From the NCBI RefSeq assembly GCF_000224145.3, contig NC_020168.2:2491171-2555170 (forward strand): a stretch of DNA of 64,000 bases, given 5' to 3'. Source of the DNA: Ciona intestinalis (lineage: Eukaryota; Chordata; Ascidiacea; Phlebobranchia; Cionidae). Below, in pieces: positions 35,750 through 48,900 of this stretch (positions are counted from its first letter, which is position 1; each line of letters begins with the position of its first letter). The translations under genes were made by a program, and so were the position numbers. The notes under the pieces are model-generated. The model was not told where the DNA came from. It saw only the letters and a list, made by a program, of their open reading frames with translations, and did no database searches.

Positions 35750-36466
35750 CTTTTTGTACTTTGCAGTTGTTTTAATCATTTTCTTTTACATTCTGCTCTT
35801 TGCGTGTTGCAGTATTGTATTATGAGATGTGTTTTTTAACGCTGCCTTTCTCAATAAAATACAACTTCAATGTGAAATTTTAACTTTGTTGCGTTAGTTT
35901 TCCTATTTACTACTGAAATACGTTATGTGTATGGATGCTCTTCAAAGAAGATTTTTATTGGACGAGTTTATTGTCAAGTTTCAATGGTAGGTGATTTTGA
36001 AACTGGTTATCTCTTTACTTAACATTTGAACGTAACCAAACAGAATAGTAAAAGTAGTAATTGTCCGCATCGGCGATTTCAGGCTCTCTTGTTTGTAAAT
36101 GCACAAGAAACAATCAAGACATTACCTACGATTTCCGACATTGTCGAAACAGAATGTGGGTAATCACAAAGTTTAACTTTGGGTAATCATATACGCGGTG
36201 ATTCGATAACTTTTGTGACAACAGTTTGTTGATAAAGTAAAATAAGGGTTAATCTTTAATGCAACATTTAGCGTATGACTGAAGTATGGATAGTGAGGAC
36301 GAGTGTGACGTGTGTTGCTATATATACCCTTATCTAAGGTGAAATTGATAAGCCCTTTTCTATTTAATATCGGATTTGGTTAAAACTAATCGCGCTCAAC
36401 TTACTCTACCCATTCTAGGTAAAGACCAAAGTTAGTTAAGAGTTTCTTAGTATAACGTACATCGTT
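35750..36466. other. Intergenic between EXOSC4 and RNF2
   Basis: Holds the EXOSC4 3' end and the RNF2 upstream region. An acceptor-like TTTCTTAG lies 17 bases before the RNF2 ATG. No other feature is recognised. Confidence 0.45.
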
Positions 36467-39400
36467 ATGTCACAAAGTAACAACACTTCGTGTGTGCAAA
36501 CAAACAAAACGTGGGAGCTTACCCCGTATGAACTACAACGTACCCCACAGGTAAAATAATTAGGATTTGTGGGTCGTGTAATTAACCTTTCAGTTGCCTG
36601 TCTATATTTTCTAAAGAGTGGTGATATATGCAAATTACTGCCAACCTTAACTATGTTATACATAAAGATTTATGTCAAATCTGTGTAATCTTTACATGGA
36701 ATATAAAAAACTATTTTGAGCCACTTTAGTCGATCATTAGGCAAATACCTACGCAACAGTACGTATCACAATTAATGTACCAATGGCTTAGTTATCAAAA
36801 TTTATTTTAAATCTCATAAAAAAACAAACTTGTTTGTAGGAGGTAATAACAGACAACACAGAAATTGCTGTTTCACCAAGAAGTTTACACAGTGAATTGA
36901 TGTGTCCAATATGTCTGGACATGCTGAGAAACACAATGACCACCAAGGAATGCCTCCATAGATTTTGTTCCGAGTGCATAACAACTGCTTTACGGAGTGG
37001 GTCAGTATAAAAATTCTACTACGTTTATATAAGTTGAATTATAAATGTAAGTTATGTATTTCTTAAACGTATAAAACAATTGCCTGGGTGTGGATAAAAA
37101 GCTTACCTATTAACTAGAGGACAACAGGTTTGGGACCTGATGTTTCTGCTATGTGGATAAGACACCGTTTTTGAGAATAATGAATTGAGGCACTGTACTG
37201 ATTGAGGCACTATACTAATATGAATTGAGGCACTATATAACAAGGATAAATGTGTATCATTTATTTTTAGGGTCATGGTTTTTTAAAGTAAAAGGTTTTT
37301 GTGTGTTGGAAAGAATGGAGTAGCCTCTATATATACATATATTTCTTTTATGAAATGTGGTGTATGCGAATCTTATCTGATAATCAATCGTATAGGTCCA
37401 ATAAAAAAACCACCAAGGCCCAACCATCTTTTAACGATTTTTTATAAAAAAATACTATCTATAATGAACGATATATTTTTTTACAAAATTTACATAGCAA
37501 TAGCAAAACCTGCTTAATGTATGATATTTATCATGTAACTTTAGAAACAAGGAGTGTCCAACATGTCGTAAAAAGTTGGTGTCGAGAAGATCCCTTCGTC
37601 CCGATCCAAACTTTGATGCTCTCATTGCAAAAATATACCCATCGCGAGATGAGTATGAAGCACACCAAGCTAAAGTCCTCCAGAATATAACCCGCCATCA
37701 TAATCAAGCTGCCTTAACTGCCAGTATAGAAGAAGGTCTAAAATCTCAAGCCGCTAGTAGGTCTGTAATTGCCACTTCAACAAATACTGTTATAAATCAT
37801 TATTTTCTAAAATTAATTTGAGCAACTTGCAATTTTCTTCAACATTCTGTTTATTTTTGTGTCAGACATTTTGCATGGACAGTCATGGACATTCGTTAGT
37901 TTATAGTGGTATGCACTATGCAGTGAAACTTTTAAAAAAATACATTTTTTTGTGTGTAGGTTGCAGAAAGTGAAAAAGCAAGACATCAGTACACCAACCA
38001 CAACACAACCTACAACAGGGGCTTCTAATGGCGATACTAATAGTGGTTTAAGCAGAGAGAAGGAGAATACTGATTCCTCTTCACAAACACATTCATCTGT
38101 GAGGACATCTGAAGAAAGAGGTGAAAAAAGTAGTTTAAGTATCAAGATTTTATATTTTACTTTGGCATAAAATGATTCGAAGGTATGCCTTGTAACCAGA
38201 GAGTAGCAATACCTAGTCTATGACCTAATTCGCTACTATATGTGTAAAGTACACATAGGCGTCTAAGTTTTGATTATCCAGGTTAGGCAAACTCATAGTT
38301 ACAAATATCAACTATTATATTTTATAAAATACATAAATCGTTTGCATTTGTTTACTTCATTGTGGAGCAATTAATAGGCAATGTTCCAAATTCCTGTAAG
38401 ACCACGTTAGGTGCCTGTGAAGCAGTGAAGGTACATATTGATATTACTAATTTCTCTTACCAGGTTGTCACTAACAAAGTGTTCAAATTGTCAAATGTAA
38501 GTAACATTCTTTCATTTATTTGTTTCAACAGAATCCGATGTTTCTAATTCACCACCTGTCAATAAAAAACGAAAAATTTCTGAAACAACAGAAGAAACTA
38601 CCGTCACAACCACTAGTGGTGCTCCGTCTCCTGTTCCTGGTAAATTGTTTATTTTAACTGATATTTTAAAATCTAACATACAGTTCGGTGCATTGGCAAA
38701 GTGGTTAGTGCGGTAATGGGTTCCAGGCTAGTAGCTTCTACCGTTGTGGGCGTATGTGTTCTTGGGAAAACACTTAACGGCAATCGCTACAACCCAGTGG
38801 TCACTAATGGGTTATCCAAATTATCAGCCATGCATTAAAAAAAATTTAACACCCACCGAAAAGTAACACACATGGTAACTCGTAAGCTGGCACGAGGTGT
38901 ATGAACACCCGTGTGATAATGACTATCAATTTCCGGCCATGCGAGGATAAAGTAAGTTACATTTAACATAAAAAATACCCATACTAACTCATGCTTTACA
39001 TGCATAGAAACAAGCTCAAATTCAGCTTCAGTTGAAAAGCAATCTGTTAAAAAAGAAGCGCCACAAGCTGCCCTGTCTGTTGAGCTTGAGTTACATCCAC
39101 ATCCGGATCAAACCGGTTCCAAAGTTGAACAAACTGTCAGGTCAGTACAATAACTCTACACCAACACCACTGTTTACCATTATCATCATCTGCTAAATTA
39201 TTCAGGTTTATTAAAACTTCTGTACATGCAACTGTACATCATGTTGCTCAATACATTGCGCTGCGAAACACTGTTGAAAAACAAACGACCAAAGGAACTG
39301 TGGTTCCTACCGCGTTGGATGTCTATCCTGAATATACTATTTTCGTCAAAGAAAATGAACTGTATAAGGTATGATTATTGACATATTGTTGCCTGAAGTA

Positions 39401-39545
39401 TGTCATTACATGTTGACAGATTTTAAGCTGTGTAATACGCTTATCATTGCAGGATTTGGAGTTAACAGAGACACTTGAAACGGTGCAAGAAAAATATTGG
39501 AATCCTGATAACAGACCGCTGGTTTATTATCTTAAGAAATCTTGA
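36467..39545 (+). CDS. RNF2: E3 ubiquitin ligase RING2, Polycomb repressive complex 1
   Basis: The catalytic subunit of PRC1, which mono-ubiquitinates histone H2A. Eight exons: 36467-36550, 36840-37000, 37545-37760, 37960-38120, 38532-38639, 39008-39140, 39206-39368 and 39453-39545, totalling 291 residues. The N-terminus ([13 protein letters not shown]) and RING finger ([32 protein letters not shown], about residues 50-90) are nearly identical to vertebrates, and [20 protein letters not shown] follows. A low-complexity Ser/Thr linker contains a basic NKKRK signal. The C-terminal RAWUL domain spans [44 protein letters not shown] and [14 protein letters not shown]. Intron 5 carries a full SINE. 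The gene is convergent with PAXIP1, with 365 bp between stop codons. RING1 and RNF2 are not separated by duplication in non-vertebrates, so the symbol stands for the RING1/2 type. Confidence 0.97.
38684..38965 (+). mobile_element. tRNA-headed SINE, tail type B, complete
   Basis: The head CATTGGCAAAGTGGTTAGTG has a good box A and GGGTTCCAGGC a box B. The body CTTAACGGCAATCGCTACAA and GTGGTCACTAATGGGTTATC is the family body. The tail is GTAAGCTGGCACGAGGTGTA, then CCGGCCATGCGAGGATAAAG. It lies in intron 5 of RNF2. Confidence 0.85.
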
Positions 39546-39910
39546 AAGAAAATTTTAATTTGTTCATGCAGTTGTTGATTATTCTTCAGTGGTAGGCAAG
39601 ACGTGAAAACTCTTGCATTTGCAAATATGTGGATCAATAAAAACAAAGGAGGCAGGACCATAAACAAATAAAATAACTAAATAACCAGAAGAATATTTTG
39701 CTGGTGTTTATTCGCATTCAAACCTTATCAATAACAGTTGTTTATATATTTCCAATTTTATGGGCAGCTGAAAAGTACAAGCATATTGTATACAAGCATA
39801 TTGTATACGTGTCCGAAAACAAGAACACTGAAAAACTGGAACATAAATCATGATAACAGGTTCAAAGCACTGTGGTCCCAATTAACACAAGAAATATAAA
39901 ATGTTTTCAA

Positions 39911-42900
39911 CTACAAGCGGTAGTAGTCCATGTCTATAGTCTGCTTTAAAACACCGGTCAGTACGATCTCCGCATTATAAACAGGGATTCCTTCTCTTCG
40001 AATGGAAAGATAAGTTGCCTCATCTTCGTTGCACGAAACGACAAACACACGATTGTTCGGTGACTGGAAATGCAAAACTAAATAAGTTTTTCAGGAAAAC
40101 TAATATACAAATCCGTTTAAGAAGTGTTTAACCTACAACTGATTAGACAAGAAAAAGGTAGAGGTCGCAGAACATGACAGATAACTGACCGTTCTTGAGT
40201 TCATATGTTTGAGGACAGAGATTGATGGCATTCGTGTAAGAACTCGCCCACCGGCACATTCAATGATTTGTTTCATTGTTTTTTTCTCTGGAACAACTTT
40301 CTCAGTGATACAGAACAAGCAATCCTAAAATAAGTTTTAATTAATATTAGCCAACAAGTGTTAGCTTACAAGACATGTAGCACACATAGAGGTTATTTGA
40401 AAGGTTATGCTTTAGCTAATGTGGCAGACTAAAGACAGCTAGCATTAAATTGCATGTAATTACTTTAAACAACGGCAAAGCTTTTGCTTTTAACACACTT
40501 CCTTGCAGAGTAAACTTGAACTTCTCCTCCATTTGTTTGTCAGATAACCAATAATTGTCCTCGTCTGCAGAAAATAGAAATTTGTATTGTATAACAAAAG
40601 AAATAAAAGCAATCTTACCCAGCAAAACTCCTTTTCTGAAGCTATCCTCAATCCACTGTGGTGTAACCACATATGAGCATGAAGACACGCAGCAGAGAAA
40701 CTTGACAGTACGTGAAATATTTCGAGCCACAAGGTGGGTGCAGAGAGTTAATGTGGTGACAATCTGAGCATTCAACGATTCCAGTTTCTGTGCGAGGATT
40801 GAATATTTGTATCAGTTTTAATGTTATTACTATATACTAACAAATTTTATTAAAATCAGACAATTTAAACGCTTCTTTAGATGCAAGATACATGTAGTAG
40901 GGTTGGGGAAGATGGGACACCTTTTCATTCCATTTTCTCATCCCCTTTGGTAGTAAACAAAGAACATTCAAAGAATTATTAAACTATATCATGGTGACTC
41001 ACATAGAGCGCTGTAAACTGTTTGAAAAAAAGGATCCAGATGTTTGGTTATTATGTGCTAAAAGTGTCCCATCTTCTTTAATACCTTTGTCAAATCCAGT
41101 GTAATGGAAGCACTGAAACCAGTAAAACAAACGCGCGGTAGAGCTTCAAAGCTTTCTTCTTGTCTTGCTCGTTTTGCAACCAGTGGACTCTGAGGAAGAG
41201 ACGGAAATTTCCGTTTCACACTTGACTTGGCTAAACACTCAGGAGTGATAGCAATTGGTTTTCTCCATGGTTCTACAACATTACAATAAAGAGTTGAATT
41301 AGGAAATATAATGTAATAATAATAAATAAGTTGCATGGTATATGTGAGTCGTGAGAATATGGTTCAGAATTCTTTAAATGTTATTTGTTTACTACCAAAT
41401 GGGATAAGAAAAATACATCTTCCTCCACCCTACTATATCTACATTAAACCCACGATACTTTAACTATCCAAACAGTTTTCTAAAGTTGTGCAAATCGATT
41501 ATTTTCAGTTTTTTATGCACAAGCACACAGTTTTTCTCTAAACACAATTTTCTACCTTAATAAAATTAACTACTTTTGTCAACTTACCGAGCAAACCTCT
41601 CGCTTTATTCAAGTCAATGAGCAACCCAGATTGAAGATCATCACCAAACTTCTGATATACAGGTTGGTGAAGATCAACCTGCCCTGTGTCGCTCTGCAGT
41701 AAGTCACGCAACCAACGTAGCGATACACAAACCACTGACCACTCTTTTGCTTTCTCACACTTTAGACTATCTGGACTGTAAAATAAGCGTGCCATTATCA
41801 GATATCTATTTTACAATACTGTTATCGTACTTAATTATATAGCATTCGTATTCGGTAATTTGCCGTAAAATGCCATTATCAGATTTCTATTTGGACCATA
41901 ATTAATTATACCTTTTTTGTATGGTATATAGTAGAATTGGGAAAGATGGGATACCTTTAGCCCATAATATCCAAATATCCTGATCGTTTTATACAACTAA
42001 CAACGGTGTATGCGAGTCGTGGGAATATGGTTTTATAATCCTTTCAATGTTTTTTGTTTACTACCAAATCTGATGAGAAAATAGAATGAATNNNNNNNNN
42101 NNNNNNNNNNNNNNNNNNNNNNNNNNNNNNNNNNNNNNNNNATCATACACAAAGATGAAAAAGTATGGTAACTCGTAAGCACATGAGGATAAAAATAATG
42201 GTGCCAATATTACGCGACACCGCTCGCAAGAAGGACTTGAATGGGCTTTCCGGGTGTTGGGGTAATTGGCCAAATCTGGCCTAAATCCAGGTCCTTGACA
42301 AGGACCTCACCCATAAAGAATAAAAAAAAGTAAACAGGGAAAATGATGCAACAGCTGGTTGGTGAAAAATATTCTTTAAAAACATACATGGTTTGTAGCA
42401 GGTTTGGATTTATGTGAAAAATGAGTTGGAAGGTGAAGGGCTAACCATGGAACTCGTAAATTACGAATCTGTAGAACGTCATTCAACCAATATATTGTCA
42501 CACACCTCTTCCCCTCCATCAGGGCTTGTCTGTAATAAATATTCATACGAGATTTTTTTTACAAATATTCATATGAGATTTCAATACATTATTTTACAAA
42601 TTTTTTATGTGTGTGTTTGTTTGATTATTGTCGGTGGTTTATTTTCATTTTGTCAGGAATTGTGGAAAAGGCACCAGTTTGAATGGCTGATTTGAAAACA
42701 AGAAACAACCATTGATTGTAAAATGTGTTTAATTATTTTAAATATCTTTTTAGTGTGAGTGGTTTTTGGTTTATTTTTATTTTGTTAGATTGTCGTAAAA
42801 GCACCAGTTTGAATAGCTAATATAAAAACAAGAAACAACCATTGATGGTAAAACCTGTATAGTTAAATTTGATGTAACATCCCTGCCTTAAAAACCCCAC

Positions 42901-45900
42901 TCAACTTAACTATCTAACAAAGTGTGTTATACCACTACATGAAATATATCACTGTAGCATTTTCGAACTTTGAAAAGAACATAATCTCACCTGAACAAAG
43001 CTGTTGTGCATGTGAGACAAATAACATGAGTACATGATGAGGTGTAAGTGTTCTCTACAACTCCACCATATTTTCCAATCATCTGTAAACATAGTAGGAT
43101 GTTAGAAAAACCATTAAGTTTAAAACAAATAAAATATCATTTTAATAGAAATATAAAAACAAATTTACATAAATGTAAAATTCATTTTTAATAAATTGAT
43201 ACAGTGACAAAATGACAACGAAATACATGAATAATTTTTGACAGATTTACATTAAAACAGAAAATACAACACCAATAAGGATTAGATTAAAAAAGGTTAG
43301 ATTAAACAAATATGAAGATTATGGCTGTGGGTATTAACAATTAAGATTGAAGACGTAATCGCCATTGTAGGGCACGATCAAAGCGACACTGCACTCTCTG
43401 TCTTATCGCGAAGAACCAATTAATAAACGCAGACCAGCGCGTTTCGTGTAAATAAAACAGATATTGATATACGTGTAAGCCTTATGACGTTATAATTCGG
43501 TAAACGGCTTGAACTTTCTGTTAGCGTTTAACCGAACAGGTTCCAATAACCGTTAACTTTTCCACAGCCCTAATGAAGATAGATATCAACGAACCTTCTT
43601 CCACGTATCGATGACCGACAAGTCTGTCAAAACTTCATCGTACTCGAAAATATAAAACACACAACCAAGAAGACACAACTCGGGCGTCACTATTAATGCA
43701 TAGGTGTTAAATATAGTTTGGAATTAAACGTTATAAACATCAATTGGATATGACGTTACCTTTGACAGCTGGGTCCCTGCACATGTAGCGTGTGTCTAAC
43801 TCCTTTATTTGGCAAGCCAGTGGGTCAATACACGGTCGTCTTGCTGGTACTATTGGTTCTTCAGCAATTTTAGCTGGAAATTCCATTTTGTTGGCTTGTG
43901 GCTGAGGATCAACCATTGGCGTTTGAGACAAAGATGCAACTTTGGGACTTTCAGGGTTGTTGTTCGTGTTAAGGAACTGTTGAGGCGGCCATTGATGAGC
44001 TTCGGGGGGAATGTTGGATGTCGCCATCATGGGGGGATTGGGTTTCCGTGGATACTGATGCATTGTGGGGGATTGTAGATGAGGGGGGTGAGGGGTGGTG
44101 GGGAAGTTCCCTGGGTGAACCGCCATATGTGACATCATCGCTTGGTGGGGAGTGTGGGGGGCGCGGCCGGGTGAAGTTGGAGGTACTAGGGAAAAAACTT
44201 GCAGATATAAATATCATATATTATCTTGGTGCGAAACTATTTCAGTCGAATAAATAGTATAACATATTTTAAGTTCTGGGCAATACTTATTGAACACAAA
44301 TTCTAAAAAGTACAAATTACAGAAATTGATTTTATACTTCATCTGCACATTGAAGTTCAACAAACATGTACCTGCTTGACCAGGCATCTGGTATGGGAAT
44401 TGTGGCATGTTTGTAAACTGAGCACCAGGTGAGGTTTGCATCATATTGGTTGGTGTCATTGGTGTTTGGATGGTTTGCCCTTTCTGGTAATTAAAAAACA
44501 ATTAAGAGGGTGTTAAATGTGTCCCAGTTTTGTTGCAGTCATTTACTATATCTCGGTAGTTGTAAATGGCATAGCGTTTTACAAGCGTACTGTATTTAAA
44601 TAAACAGTTTTTTTAATATAAAACTGCAAGTATAAAACCAGTGACACTTAATTCAGGTTTTCTTTAAAGTGAGTATGATTTGAATATCTAACTTAAATAG
44701 ACTCCCATGTTGTAGATATTTTTACCATTTAACTCAGTAGGTATTAAAACATATGCAGTGCCAGTAAACCCTTTAAAAACCAATATTCTGCAATACTCAA
44801 AATATTATATAAATGTGAGATGACAATTTGCAGTTCGTAAATTTCTTACAAAAAAAAAATTGTAAAAAAATAAAAACAATATAGAATTTCTTGACCTTTC
44901 TTTTTTAAATCCTAAAATAACTGTTAGAATTTAAACAACCAAAAAATTATAATAAGCTAAAGTGCACCCAATAAACACTGTCTAATAAAAACATAACAGT
45001 AACATTTCTTTTCATAACAAACCAACCTTAGCTTTCGTCGTTCTCTGTCGAGACCTCGGCTTCACTTCTTCTTCCCCTCCATCAATTTTTTTCCTCGATT
45101 TTCCTCGTTTTTTGGTGGCTGTTCCTGGTGTGTTTTGTCCTGCAGGCGGAACTGAATGAGTAGAAGAATTCAATTTATTCCTGACTTGCAAACACTAATG
45201 AATGACAAATGAAGTTTAAAGCGTCCTGTTTACATATCAATAAATGCAAGAGCCTTTGTGAGGCACACATGAGGATTATAGATTCCTGATCTATTTTCTA
45301 AAATAAAATTCTAAACACATAGCAAGCTTGAGAATTAAACCTTGATCTTAAACAGTTTTTATTTGTAAATTTTAAACCAGATTCTTCTCTTATTTCTCTA
45401 GAGAAAAAAAAGTCTGATTTTTATGGATATATAGCAAAAAGTGAAGCACTAAATAATTCCAACAAAATTAAGATTAGGAAGTAAAACATTTTGTTACCAG
45501 CTTCACCTTTGGGGAATAAAGTTCCCTGCAAACTAGGATGGATGAGGGCAGGTTGGTCGGGACGTGTTTGCGCTGCTTTCATTAAACCTTTCTGCAGAGC
45601 TATTCGGGGAGATCCCGGACATGCNNNNNNNNNNNNNNNNNNNNNNNNNNNNNNNNNNNNNNNNNNNNNNNNNNCTAGGATGGATGAGGGCAGGTTGGTC
45701 GGGACGTGTTTGCGCTGCTTTCATTAAACCTTCCTGCAGAGCTATCGGGGAGATCCCGGACATGCCCGCTGCCTCGAGCGAGGTGGAGGTCGGGAAGCGA
45801 TTCGCGTTCATTGTGTTTGGCGACCTCTGCTGGTACATCATTTGCTGTGGGTTCACCTGGATGGGGGGGGGGGCGGGTATTTTATGTTAATTTTTTCAGC

Positions 45901-48900
45901 TTTTGTTTGAACGCATTTTTGGTTTAAGACTTGTGGAGAAATGTGTTACAAAGTATATATACCGTATATTTCTTTTTTATTCCAAAAAAGGTATTTTCTT
46001 TTACCAGATGTGAAATGTCTATTGTCTAGTACAGGCGTGCCCAACCCGTCGACCACGGTCTACCGGTAGTCCGCGGACCTATCTCAGGTCGACCGCGACA
46101 GGTGTAATAAAAAAAATCAAAAAATCTGCTGTGGCGTTATCATTAATTTTATCAATACTTTGTACAAAAAACACGGACCGTGTTAAGAGGGCGTACCTGC
46201 GCGGCAGCAGGCAAAAATCCAAGATGATGACTACTATGACGTAACAATCGGAACAATGGCGATTATTTTACAATAATTTCCTTAACCTGGTCTGCATGAT
46301 TTGTACACTAGTAACTCTCTGTGCTTCAAACTAAGTATTTTTGACTATCTAATATAGTCTATATTCCCCAAAATTTTGATCCTTTCCGACTTTCGACAAG
46401 CGATCGCAACAAACGTTAGTAGCATGGCAGAGAGATAACGAGCAAAGACCTATCATTTTATCGCTAAATAGGAGGGCGATTATTTTTTCCTGTTTATTCG
46501 TATTCAAAGCCTGTTTGTTTAATATGCAACGCAACGGTACCGTAGGGCAAAAAAAGCAAAACGGTACCGTAGGGCAAAAAAAGCAAATCAGGAGCAGCAC
46601 TTTAGAACGGTACACGGGGCTATGAGAGGGATTTTCCTGCAAAAACACAACTAAGCTCGGCTAAAGATGACGTGTGACGCAACAATTGTATGTGTGACGT
46701 TTGTTACATTTCAGTTAGTTTTGGTAACGAAGTCATTGAAATTTGTGTAGTAATTAAAATAGTTTTGTTGCTGATAAGTTAAAACCATGAGCATGGTTCA
46801 TTGAACCGCTGCAGTTGCTTATACAGGGGATAAACGCATACAAGAGATATTTCGGCATACGTTGACGCTAGCTGGTAGACCGCGTGCAGTTGGTTAGTTG
46901 AAAAGTAGATCTTGGGTCAAAAAAGGTTGGGCACGCCTGGTCTAGTATTATTATATTCTTGGTAGCAACAGAGTATTTATCAAATTACCTGTCTATTCAT
47001 CATCATGCTGTTGTATTGCTGTTGCTGGTGAGAAATTTGGTTTGGTTGAGTGTTCATTACAGTTGGGTTTGGTTGCCGGATCATTTGGTTTTGCGAGTAA
47101 ACAAGGTTTGGTGATTGTTGTTGTGGGTTGGGGAACATCTGTTGGTGGTGGCCGGGTACAAAGCCCTGATCCATGCTCGTACGTGGCCATTTTTGGTCCA
47201 TGGTGTTAACATGGGGTCGAGGGGAAGTCTGGTGCATTAAGTTCATTCTCATTTGTTGTTGTTGTTGTTGTTGCTGTTGCTGCATCTGCATAAGTTGAAA
47301 GTTCTCCCCTTGTTGCATTGCCACGGGGTTTAGATGCCTTCCTGGGATACCAGCACCAGGTTGTTGCAGATTTTGTTTGGCATCACTGCTCTGCATCATC
47401 GCTTGGTGGTCAACACTGCCCGGCATTCGATTCTGTAGATGCATCTGATGCGAAAACATGAGTTGGTTCTGTGGGAAATGTTGAGGGGGTCGTATGTTGT
47501 GTGGGGTGGTGGGCCGAGCCACTTGTTGCGGAACATTCTTCTTCTTTTTACCACCGGTCGACTATAATTGAGAAGTTACAGATTTAAAATCAAAGAATTT
47601 ATTAAATGCAAAGCACTAGCAGGTAGTAACTGGGAAAGTGTTTTAATGGATATTAACTCTGCATGTTAATTTACATAAATTGAACACTTATGCAATCAAA
47701 ATGGGCATCTTATCTGCCATGGCATGGGATCTCACTCTTACAGAATCGAATGCATCGAAAACATGAGGTTATTTTAAATAAAGTTTATACACTATTTTTA
47801 AATTTGTTCTTTGAACTTCTTGTTCTAAATAGCCTTTTTTTAATAGTTTTATAAAAATTGACTTACACCACGTCGTGGGCTTGGGGTGGTTGGTCTCACG
47901 TGAGGGGACATCATCATGAACTGTTGATGATTCATCGCCATCATTGGATCACCAGGACTCATCATCATTTGTTGTTGTTGTTGTTGTTGTTGATTGACCA
48001 TTCCAAAGTTCTGAGCATTCATCATGTTGTAGTTATGTGTTGAAGGCATCATGTTGTGTGCGGGGACCATAGATGGCGGGATTTGGTGGTTTTGCATCGG
48101 GAACCTAAAATAACCAGATTAATCCAGTTCGAGTTGGTTGTTATAACATTTCTATGAATGTAAAAAAATAAAGACCATTTAACTCAAGTTTTAGATTCAG
48201 TTATAATTGAATGTGTATTACAGTGTATATACATGTATTTAATGAAAATAATTGCCCTAAATGTTTTTTTATACGCATTGCATTCGCTGTTTATTGAAAC
48301 CAAATGGTGTTATCAAATTATTTTTTTCACCAGAGTATATTTAAATAAAAATACTTTTCAATTAAAATAAAGATCTAACCTTGGTTGGTTGGCTCCAGGT
48401 TGCATATGCAGGTTTGTTTGGTGTTCTGTTTTGATCTAGGAATTTAAAGATAATGCAATTAGTAAGTCCACGATTGAATGTTTTTGGTTATTTTCTGTAT
48501 GTATATATCTGGGCGTATATTATGTTACCTTGCTAAACTACAGAAATCAAGAACATTTTAAACATTTGATATATAAAGTGACTAAATTTAGAAATGCTTA
48601 TTTTGATTAAATTGTTACCTGTTGCTGGTTTTGCATTTCCATGGCCTTCACTTTAGGGTTGTTGATATTCATTGGTGATCGGTTACTACAGTTGTGAAAA
48701 ATTTGTAAGAAATTATGAAACTTTTTTTCTTTTTTCATATTTTTAAAAGATTTTTTAGAGTATTATACTGATTTTGATTTGAAAACGTTATTTTTGCTTA
48801 CAAACAACTTTACTAGATTACAGTGCCCAGTTTTTCTTTGAACAAAATAATAAGTGATAGAAATGCAATAAAAATATATATACATTTAATTCTACCTTGA

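Noticed and set aside
38684-38760. Possible tRNA gene
   Set aside because: Box A and box B are present, but the cloverleaf does not close and the same head is attached to a SINE body in other copies.
45533-45765. True internal exon repeat in PAXIP1
   Set aside because: The copies flank an N gap, differ by one base, and only single use keeps the reading frame.
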